64,000 nt of DNA. Source: Heterocephalus glaber. Taxonomy: Eukaryota; Chordata; Mammalia; Rodentia; Bathyergidae. The translations under genes were made by a program, and so were the position numbers. The notes below the pieces were generated by a model. That model was not told where the DNA came from. It saw only the letters and a program-made list of their open reading frames with translations, and searched no databases. Within the stretch, counting starts at the first letter, position 1. Every line of letters begins with the position of its first letter. The DNA is taken from assembly GCF_000247695.1 (NCBI RefSeq), contig NW_004624805.1:2568027-2632026 (forward strand), given 5' to 3'. This document shows positions 37,701 through 47,100 of this stretch, piece after piece.

Positions 37701-38539
37701 ATAAGCAACTCTTTTCTTCTGAGGTCCTCCCCTACTTGCCAAAATAAAAACCTCTTAGGACAGTGGTTCCAGCCACATGCTGACCACTCCTAACCGAATA
37801 GCCTTTGTGATTCCCAAGCACAGCCCCCCTCTCTCTGGCCTGGCTCTGGCTTCTAGGAGCCAGGTCCAACTCCTTCTGGCTCCCCTTCCGAAGCCTCAGT
37901 AACCACGCAAATGCTGAGGAAGAACAGCCCTCCCAGCACATCTGCCAACTCCAAGGTCGAGGTGGGTTTGGGAGAGCTTTGCTTTTAGAACATTGGGCAT
38001 CATTTTGCAGACTTCACAGTTTACCGGGAATCTATTCGCCCTAAACGAAATACAGCACTACAATTTGGCTTACAAGTCCGTTCTTGGAATATGACTTTGC
38101 ATCTTCCCACAGCCACATCCCACGATCCTTGGGCCCACAGCTGGTATAGCGACATCTTCGTCATTGTTAACGTCAATGGGGAGAGCGTGCATGATTCTAC
38201 CTTCTTACACCAGACACGACCAGTTCATCTCCTGTAGGGTCACTCTGATTTTGCCTCCAGGTGTAGAATCTCTCCTCCCCTCCATTCTTTAACCCAAAGC
38301 CTATTCTATGGACCTGCATCACGACCCATGACCCTCTGACCACAAGAGCAGCCTCTTGCTATTAGTGGAAGGGAAACTTGGTTATTCTGGCCGGATATCT
38401 CCTATCAATTCCCCACCCCCAAAGTTAACAGCAGTACAAACTGCTGCCTTCCTTTTGCTCTGGGATTTCCCAGACCATACACAATAAAAAGAAAACAGTA
38501 AGCAACAAACAACAGTATTATCTGCTGGCAAAATCTTGA

Positions 38540-38690
38540 GGTTAGAGAAGTCAAAGGCTTGGGTTTCCATCTCTGCTCTGTGCACAAATAAATGTGGACC
38601 TTAGGCAGATGGATAAATTGGTTGCCGTTCAATTTTCTTCCCTACAAAATGAATCAATGGCTGGATGCAACTCGAAGGGGCATCTTCCTC
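38540..38690 (+). repeat. MIR-like ancient SINE
   Basis: Weak similarity to the MIR order (GGGTTTCCATCTCTGC, GACCTTAGGCAGATGG, CCCTACAAAATGAATC). Confidence 0.35.
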
Positions 38691-39326
38691 TATCCCTCCA
38701 ATTCCAGAAGAGGAAAGCAGTGTACAAGGAAAGCCAGATTAGAGTCTCCCACCTCGTGGCAGAAATGGTTAGGAAAAAGCTTTGTCTACAGAGTGAGAAT
38801 CATGCTAAGGGATTGCTCTGAACAAAGTGCTTCTTTCTGTAATCTTTGGAATATACGCCATCAAATAACCATGATGTAAAAGTGTGTGTGAATCCAGTTA
38901 CAGTGTGCATGCTGGCTGCTCTTCACAGAGAAGGGTGGAGAGGCACGTGTTTGTGGGTGCACACACCATCCTTGTTAGCAGCAGTTGCTTTTGGGGTTCA
39001 ACAAGGAGGAATTGGGTGGGGCAGGGGGACAGGCAAGCAAGGAGAAGCCAGAGAGGCGAAGGAGGGGCCAGGGCCAGCTCTTCCTGTTCTCCTTTGTCTG
39101 CCTACAGAACAAAAGAAGGGACTTTGGGTCTGTTACTTTCCTCATTCTTTCTCTTTATTCTGTAAGTAATTTAAGACAAAAGCGGCGGTTTCTCTCTCAC
39201 TGGCCCTGCAGACTCACAGGTAAGTGCACACAGAGCGGCTGGAATGGGCCGGGTTCTCTGGGCCCAGAGTCACCTCTTAGATCTGTCCTATTGGAGCAAA
39301 ACTTTGGCAAGACCTAGCTTAGACTG

Positions 39327-39352
39327 GTGTGTGTGTGTGTGTGTATGTGTGT
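39327..39352. repeat. Short (GT)n run
   Basis: GT dinucleotides with one TATG interruption. Confidence 0.85.
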
Positions 39353-40577
39353 AAGCAAGACTGAAGAACCGGAAGTCCACGCCTAACTCCAAGCCTTCAG
39401 TATTGCTCATTAACCCTCTGTGTGCTGAAATTCTTCCTTTCCATCTCCAATGAGGTGTGGGAAGAATGGGAATTAGGCTTAAAGAGCCAAGTATACTTCA
39501 ATTTATCAATGAACCACTCTGGAGACATGTTCTAAAATGCTCTCTGAAGTTTTCTACGCTCGTGCGTGAAAGATGAAGATGAAGCATTAAACATTAATGA
39601 GTTAAAGAAAATGATAACATCCAACATTTGTGGAGCAAATTCCATATCCTTTCGAATCTTCCTGTTATCCCTACGATGATACAATCGTGAGGCCAGCTCG
39701 GGACACTGCCCTGTGAGCTGAAGTCAGAGAATGCCCTGGTCTTTGCTGATTATTCACTGATTAGCGTTTCCAGTTGGCCTCTCTCTTACAGTCCCCAGAA
39801 TTAACAGGATCTCATTTAGTCAGCTAGTGCCTTCCTGAAACCAGACAGCTGGCTGTTACTGCCCCGAGTTCTGTGATGTGTGGTGAAAGAAATGTCTAAG
39901 TTGGTTACGAGCTTAAAACTTAGCCTGGCTCTGGGAGCAAATGAAGCACACATTCCAACCTTGTGGTTAGTGGCTCTGAGGGGTCACCAGGTGAGACAGA
40001 TTTCCCATGTCGAGGTAAACAGAGGAGACGCGAGGAGCAATCTGAAGTCCAGGTGCCCTGTGGAAGGAACAGCTGTTGCTGATGGGGCTGGGCGCCTCTG
40101 TCCAGCACAATAAAAACATGATTCTCTCTTCTCCACTTTCTTAGTGCACACCCTTCACTCTCCAGAGAGAGCCAAGCACAAATCACGGTGAGCGTGTGCC
40201 CAGGTCAGTGCAAAGACTCTTGGTAGATGCTGCTTGTGCTGTTCCTCTCTGGCCTGAAGTGAGTTTTGAAAACCTGACATTGGTGTCCAACCATGTTATT
40301 GAAATCATTTTCTCAGGCATTTGAGATTAAGTTGACATTTAACAAAGCCAGCTGTCCAGTAAAAGGTAAAATTTCAGGTAAATGCTTGGCCTACAAAGTC
40401 TTTTTGGAAACAGGTTGGGTACGTAAATTGAAAAAAGAGCCTTCTAACAATTCCAAAATGGAATGTGCTTGCTTTCAGCTGGGACTGGATATAGAAAGTG
40501 GCCAAGATCTTCTCTTGTGTGTGGCCCCTGCAGGGTCCAGCATATTCTTTATCCAGAGTGGTCCTTACAAGTCTTCA

Positions 40578-40685
40578 GTTTGCCAGGCACAGTGGCGCAT
40601 GCCCGTCAGCCCAGCCCTCTGGGACGTTGAGACCCCACCTGGACAACATAGTGGCTTGGTGAGACCCTGCTTCACAATGACTCAT
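40578..40685 (+). mobile_element. B1 SINE, degraded
   Basis: GCCAGGCACAGTGGCGC, then TGGACAACATAGTGGC and GAGACCCTGCTTCA. Confidence 0.6.
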
Positions 40686-41934
40686 AAGGCTTCAGCTATC
40701 CGATAGCAGGCCTGCCGTCCTGCAGAGCACATTCCTGTTGGCTGCGCCTGGGACTCAGCATCCAGCAATCCTGACTCCCCGTCATGTTGCCAACCTGTAA
40801 GAAAACCCCCCCGGGTCCCTCCAGGAAAACACTGGCTTCATGCTGAGTTATACCACAGAAATGCGTGGTTGACAACAGATCAAGTTGCTGTGACTGTGGA
40901 CAGTGGGAATGCAGTGGGGAGAATGCCAGGGACTGAGAGTCCCAACAGGCCTCGCACTGTGCTCAGGGACATGGCAGGCGTGCAGGGGGTGTCCAGCCTA
41001 AGGGACGCAGATGCACTGGCAGACCCCCAGTGGGGGAGCCACCTCCTCCAGGCTGAGCAGTTTCCCGCTCAGTCCAGCAGCTGCCTGGCAGTCCTTCCTC
41101 ATCTCTGTGCGGTTACTTTATGGACAGGGAGCAAACCTAAGGCAGGGGTGGGGCAGTGAAGACCAGAAGGTGGGCTCCAGGTTGGTCACACGATTTTCGG
41201 CAAACGTGTTCAGTGACACATCTACCTAGCAACGGGCTAGACTTCACAATCTCTTAGCTCGAGCTGGAATACAGCAGTGAGCGGAGGCTGTGTTCAGGAG
41301 GCGACTTTTGGTCCCAACGACACTCCAGCCAACAGTGTGCTAGAGGTGAGTGATGGACCCCTCAGAACCCACTTGGGCCATCCTTGCTTCCCTTAAGCAA
41401 AGCTGTCTGGTGACCCATCTCTGGCTGCAACTGTTAGCCTCACCAATAAACAGCTCTGCAAGCCCTTGGCACACCGGTCTCAGCCGGAACTTCCCCTTGC
41501 AACTCTCTCATGACCTCAGACACCCCCACCACAGACCTGCGCTTAGCAGGCACTCCAGCTCCCCATGAACTAGATTTGCTTTTCATTACAATTATCAAAA
41601 CGTGTAGACCTTGCTGCAAAGGCAGGTCTGAGTCTTGCTGGGGCTCATTAGGGTAATACCAAGTTAGGCCCAGGGAAGGCGAGGATTCCTGAGGCTGTGG
41701 CCTCATCAGCTTCATGATAGACCACCTCTGCCCTTCCCTAGGACTGATTCCCAGAGGGACACCAAGCTTCCCAGGATTTCCACGAAGAAGCACCTGAGTA
41801 CTGGACTCAGAAAGGCCTAGGTTCTCCAACTCTTTACTTTGTGTTTTTGAGCATACTGTGCTTCAGCTTCCCTCTCTGAAAAAAGAGGTAAGAGTTTGTA
41901 TGACATGAGCATGCCATGAGGATACCAGCTGCTA

Positions 41935-42243
41935 TGGTTTCAATCTCTTCTGTCTCCCAAATGCCCATGATAAAGGCTTGGTCCCCAACTCTCGGCACTA
42001 TTGGGGGTTAGCAGCACCTTCAGGTGGGGCCTAGTGGGAGGAACTTAGGTCACTGGGGGGATGGCCTTGAAGGATTCCTCCTCTTCCTTCTTCCTCTTCC
42101 CCTCTCTCTTTTCACCCTCCTTCTCTCTCTTCCACCAATGAACCATGAACTAAAACCTCTGAAACTGTGAGCCAAAATAAAAGTTTCCTTAAAAATTGAT
42201 TATCTCTGGTATTTTGTCACAGTGACAGAATCTGGCTAACACG
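41935..42243 (+). mobile_element. MaLR-type (MST/THE1-like) LTR
   Basis: It starts TATGGTTTCAATC, has GGTGGGGCCTAGTGGGAGG and TCACTGGGGG, a pyrimidine-rich middle, CTCTGAAACTGTGAGCC followed by AAATAAAAG, and ends GAATCTGGCTAAC. This is typical of a forward MaLR LTR and lies 3' of MAP3K8. Confidence 0.65.
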
Positions 42244-42460
42244 GGATGGCATGTTTTGCATAGCATGTGAAAGTGTCGAGTCTTACTTACTGGGTAAACG
42301 AAGGATCAGACTCCCACTTGGTGGGAATTCAGTGTATGTGATTTAAATCTGCTTTATACAAAGGCAAGTTAGTTATTAACTCACCGAACAGTAAGAGTAT
42401 AGATCATGCAAGTGCGCACCCAAAGGTCATGTAAGTGGATGTAATAAGATACAAAGCAGA

Positions 42461-42859
42461 GAGATAAGCTGAGCCGGTCCCAGCACCCGGAAGGAAGCTC
42501 CCCACCGCCACCCCACGCTCCTAGGGCAGAGAAGCTCAGCCAGTCCCAGCACCCAGAAGGAAGCTCCCCCGCTGCCATCCCAAGCTCCTAGGGCAGAGAA
42601 GGTGAGCTGCGCAGGTGCCAGAAGCAACCCCCCACCCCCGTGGAAGTGAGAAGACACATAAACAAGCCTCAAAAATAGACTTCTGGATCACCGACAGCAA
42701 CCCCAAAGGGAAACCAGATGGAACAATCTGATCCTCAACCACCTGGACTCTCTGAACTGGCAACAAAAGAGGACCTGGGAAAAATGAAATCAGAAATAAT
42801 TACTCAGATAACAGCAAAGATTTTGCTCATGGTGCAAGACATGATTAATAAATCTAGAG
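42461..42859 (+). mobile_element. 399-bp segment bounded by a 15-bp direct repeat; L1 5'-end-like
   Basis: A perfect 15-bp direct repeat AAGATACAAAGCAGA lies at 42446-42460 and 42860-42874, like a target-site duplication. Inside are two GC-rich tandem units (42466-42531 and 42532-42598, 66 and 67 bp, only a few differences) and a partial third. A 57-codon open frame then starts at 42718 with a lysine/glutamate-rich sequence resembling an L1 ORF1 N-terminus; it runs past the right repeat to TGA at 42889-42891. Tandem monomers before ORF1 are a known L1 5' UTR arrangement in rodents. No poly(A) tail is seen. The L1 assignment is an inference. Confidence 0.45.
42466..42598 (+). repeat. Two tandem 66/67-bp GC-rich monomers
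   Basis: Both units begin AAGCT(G/C)AGCC and end GCTCCTAGGGCAGAG, with a few substitutions and one length difference between them. A diverged partial third unit follows at 42599. Confidence 0.85.
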
Positions 42860-43108
42860 AAGATACAAAGCAGAATCCCACATACCTTTGAGCAAGGGCT
42901 CACAATTATTTCTATTTCCATGCACCAGAGGATACAACACATGCCAGTTGACAACAACGTTATACAGCACCAGTAGGATCATACACTGTGCAAGGCTGCT
43001 GGGTGTGTTTTGCCTTTCTGTGATATATTTTCCTCTCGATATCTACCCCAACCCCATCCCCAGTCCCAGCTGAGAATCACACTCATGACAATTAAGACAA
43101 AGTATGGG

Positions 43109-43114
43109 TTTATT
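43109..43114 (-). promoter_or_regulatory. MAP3K8: Polyadenylation signal AATAAA for MAP3K8
   Basis: The plus strand reads TTTATT, giving AATAAA on the gene strand about 945 nt after the stop codon. It is the first canonical signal I find downstream of the stop in the gene orientation. Cleavage would fall near 43090-43098. Confidence 0.6.
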
Positions 43115-43211
43115 CAGTGGACTGACCAGTCACATTGGGCAGAACTGTTGGGTTTCATTACAGAATGTAAAAAATATATTAAGTAGAAATATTTACATTC
43201 TTTACAATGCT

Positions 43212-43214
<3 letters not shown>

Positions 43215-43248
<34 letters not shown>
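43215..43248. repeat. (AT)17 microsatellite in the MAP3K8 3' UTR
   Basis: An uninterrupted run of AT dinucleotides. In the mRNA it would form an AU-rich self-complementary tract. It is likely length-polymorphic. Confidence 0.95.
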
Positions 43249-43250
<2 letters not shown>

Positions 43251-44056
43251 AAGAAAGATTCATGAAAGCATTTGTTATAAAACATACACAGTATGTTATT
43301 TTAATATACAATACTTTAAGGAAAATAGTTACAAGAGTTACAAAAGTAGCATCACCAAGAATTTACAAAAGTTTCCATCTTCTTAAAGGTCACATTTCTC
43401 ATCCTTTGGGATGTACAGAAATCATGTGGTTTACACAGTTTTATCCACATTCAAAACTTAATGTTTTAAAGGTTTGAAGCATAGCATGTACGGTACACAG
43501 TGTTTCCATAGGAACATAACAAAGGCTGTCACCAGTGGCCATGTTCAGATGGCTCCCAGTTAATCAGCCACTTTGAGGACACTCGTCAAGCTTACTGCCA
43601 CAGTGTTCAAGTTGTTTTATTCACCCAAACGTTAACGAATTCAATTTATACTAGGATCTACCAACAAAGGCTCAGAGTTATCCCATACACTAATACATGC
43701 AGACAACTCTTCTGAGTTAAGTGAAGATCTCATAAATGAGAACCAAGAAGAGTCATTTGAGATGAACATATTTGTGACTGTGAGTTGTGAAATTTCAAAG
43801 TGCACAGTGCATGGACTCAGTCACCAGGAATACTGCTGTGAGTGGGCTCTCCTTCCGCTGAGTCCTGCACCCGGGAAATGAGAACCTTGAGAGCCGGGGG
43901 ATGCAGAGACAGCTTTGCAAATCAAACACTCAGGGGTCACCCGGGGTCACGGTCCTGTCATGAGACCCCTCGTCCTGACAGAGGATACAATTCCCTCTCC
44001 AGAGCCAGCTTCTGGGAGGCCACAATATCCTTGCGTGGAGCCAGCAGTGCACTCGC

Positions 44057-44187
44057 TCAGCCATATTCCAGCGTCGGAGGGCCTCGAACAAGGTTGAAAT
44101 AGCCGGCCAGGGCTCCTAGGTCGATGTAGAGAGAGCGCTGCCTGGGAACCATCTCAGACTCCTCAGTGCTTCCTGTGCACGAAGAAT
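44057..44187 (-). CDS. MAP3K8: MAP3K8 last coding exon (residues 425-467, C-terminal regulatory tail)
   Basis: The acceptor is GCTTTACAG|ATTCTT at 44188/44187 and the stop TGA is at 44059-44057. It adds 43 residues ([13 protein letters not shown] to PPTLEYG). In rat Tpl-2, proviral insertion into the intron before the matching exon removes this tail and gives an oncogenic, more stable kinase, so the tail is autoinhibitory and destabilising (established knowledge). Ser443 in RQRSLY, a described 14-3-3 docking site, is present. Residues 438-439 read VP where I recall LK in human. Confidence 0.95.
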
Positions 44188-47100
44188 CTGTAAAGCAAAA
44201 CATGGGAAAAATAAAACAAATGGCAAGGGACCCTGTCAGGTAAAATGTGCATGTTCCTTCTGCAAAGAAATCATCCTTCAGGCCTAAGGACTTCATGTCC
44301 AAGCTCTGGTTTTATTATAGCTCTGCCTCTGGACACACTGTGGGCCGGTCCGTGGACCATGACCCAGACCAGAGAATTCAAGGGAGTCAGGGCAGACAAG
44401 AAATTGGGTAGAAATCCTGGCATATATTTCAACAGCCTGGATGGTTTTCTAAATAGAGAAAAGTCAGAAAAGCAGCAGAAAAACGCAAACAAGCATTGCA
44501 GGCTTGACATCCGGGTTTGGATTACAAACACCACAAATGAATACAAACATGCCCTAGCTCGTGGGATGCATGTGGACTTTCCCACGTCACAGTCTGTCTT
44601 TTGTACACACTGGGCAGTGCCACGAGGCCTCCTGCCAGCGCCTGGGAACCTTACCATAACTGACTTAAACACAACCATCTGCTTCCCCAACAACAAAGCT
44701 GTCATATTTGATTTGTTTTTAAAGCCAAACAACATTCTCCGCCGCATAAAAATGAGTCAGAGGCAATTTCCAATGACTGTGTTATTACCTATACTTGTGC
44801 TGAAAACCTGCCGTGATATGGTGGTAAAACAGACAATTTTTTTTTTTGATAAAGAGTGTTGCTATGTTGCCTAGACTGGTCTAGAACTTCTAATCTCAGG
44901 TAATACTCCCATCACTCTTAGCAGCTATTTCCCTTTCTCCTCCGTGCTTTCATGGACTACACCAAAGGGCTGCAGCCAGAAGAGCGGCGAGGGGCGCCAT
45001 CCACAGCAGGGCATCTCACCAGCAATGTTCTCAGGAAGCTCCAGTTCCTTCCTATTCAGCAGCCTCTTCCGCTCGAACAGGGCAGAGTCCAAGCTCTGGC
45101 AGCGTGGCTGGTCCTCTCTGGGGGGGTTCAGGGCTTCATGTCTTAGCAGGTCTGCAGCTCTGGGGCGGTGATTTGGGTTCCGCTCCAGGGCGGCTTCTAT
45201 CAGCTCTCTCATGCCCGGGCTGCAGTCACCGGCAATGTCTTCTAGTGGAGGTGCCTGCTTGTGGATCTGCCGACAAATGGCTCTTTCAGCACCAAAGCAG
45301 AGATAAACCCTCAGCGGGAAGACTGCTCCAGGCCTAAGGAGAAATGTGCTTCCCACCACAGGAGCCCCAGCAAATCCAGTTCGCATGCCTGGCGGGCTCC
45401 TGGGATTCCTGGGACACCGCGCTAAGCCCACCTTTGGTTTAATACTGCAAAAGGCAGCTGCTATGTCTGAAATCACTGGTGACACCTTCCTGCCTATGGG
45501 TGGCCCCAAGCTCACTGCACAGTAACAGGAAAGTGTCCCCGACTCCTTCACCAGCGAACAGGAGCTGCACATCATACTACAAGCCAGGCTAGCCTGCAGA
45601 GAAATGGTATCTTTCTTTTTACAGTGTTCAAAGAACACATGCAACTTCCGTGGCTGAGGCCGGTAAGTGGTGTTTTACTACACGTACAGGGCCATGGCAC
45701 GTATCATATGTGCAGCGCACATCTTAGCGCCCACTAGCAGAGCCTGTTTCCTTTGTCAGCATGGAGCTTCTTCTTCACGGGAAGAACCTGCAGTTCCTCT
45801 CCCCACCACCCCAGCCGGTGGGCCGGCACCTGCCCCGCCCTGACCCCACTTACTATGTACAGGTAGGAGGGGTAGGCAGAGCGGGGGTATCGCTTCACCC
45901 AGGGTGGGGTGCCGGTCTGCATGTGGATCAGTGTGGCCCCCAGGCTGTAGATGTCGGCTTTGGTGGAGTGGCCCCGGCACAAGATCACCTCGGGGCTCAT
46001 GTAAATCTGAGAAAGGCAGAGTGGGAAACATCAGCCTGAGCACAACTTGTCTGCACTTCCACTTCCCAGTCATTCGCCTTTATTACATTTACTGCACACT
46101 CGGCCCTTAGGGGAAAAGCCATCGCTGTGATCCCCACACTGAGGAGAGCACTGCAGACGCTGGGGAGCAGGCAGCCCTGGCAGGGGGTCCCTGCAGTCTG
46201 AGCAGAGTGGTCTCTCCATGGGTGGAGCCATGACCCAGCAGCCACAAAGGGCATGGAACCAAGACCCGGCCAGCACCCCCACCAGGCAGTTCTGCAGACA
46301 CTGGCCGGGCACAGTTCACTTCTCATAAAACAGCAATTCCTCTCACAGTTAAGTGACAAACAAACACACTTCGCCCCATCCGTCGTTTGATCTCCAAGCC
46401 TCTAGCTGTCTGCTAGAACTTAAAAAGTAAAATGTAATGCTACGCAACCTGAGTGAGTCACCTCTACAAACCACCCTTCCACGTCTACCTCTATACAGCC
46501 CGGTAACTAAACATTAAATGCCTGCCGTACCCACGGCATACAAGTTCCATTTGGTTTCACCAGTCGACACTAAAGAAGTGGAGCTAATTTTATAAACAGT
46601 TTCTCTAAGTCCTTTACAAACTTAAAAGGGAAAGAGATAGAAGAACAAACACTAATGACCAATAATCTGTATGGTGAGGACAAAGAGTAATTAATATCCT
46701 AATTATCATTACAAGTTGAACATTCCTCATCTGAAAATTCAAAATGCTCCAAAATCTGAAGTCTTTTGAGCCCTGACTGGATGTGTAGTGGGAAATTCCA
46801 CACCTGCCCTCACGTGACAGGTCACAGTCCAAACATAGATGCACGGTGACACACACCTGTTGTTCCAGCTACTTAAGAGGCTGAGGCAGGAGACTCACTG
46901 AGCTCAGGAGTTTGAGGTCAGCCTGAGCAATATAATGAGACCCCATCTCAAAGAAACAAATCTCAATAAAACAAAGCAAAAAATACAAGCACATTAAAAA
47001 CAATACTGCATAGTTACCCTCAAGTTATATGCATAATGTGCACATGAAGTATACATTTCATGTCCAGAATTCTCTCCTAAAAGATATCTCTGAATATATA

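Larger units (their letters stand above)
35706..41934. other. Noncoding DNA, no gene seen
   Basis: Nested SINEs near 37100, MIR-like copies near 37600 and 38600, and a B1 near 40600 are the recognisable content. Confidence 0.55.
43090..44056 (-). other. MAP3K8: MAP3K8 3' untranslated region (end inferred)
   Basis: This runs from the stop codon to about 20 nt past the AATAAA at 43114-43109, roughly 970 nt. No SINE or LTR is seen inside it, in contrast to the flanking DNA. It contains a pure AT dinucleotide run at 43215-43248. Only a couple of isolated ATTTA pentamers are visible on the transcript strand, so there is no strong AU-rich cluster. The 3' end is an inference from the signal position, not from transcript data. 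Confidence 0.65.

Noticed and set aside
1..43080. Search for a lysozyme-like or other neighbour gene expected near MAP3K8 in mammals
   Set aside because: No exon with a recognisable product was found; the neighbour probably lies outside the window.
44245..44874. 209-codon plus-strand open frame in the last MAP3K8 intron
   Set aside because: It is wholly intronic and antisense, ends inside a B1 fragment, and resembles no known protein; a minus-strand frame is open over the same stretch.
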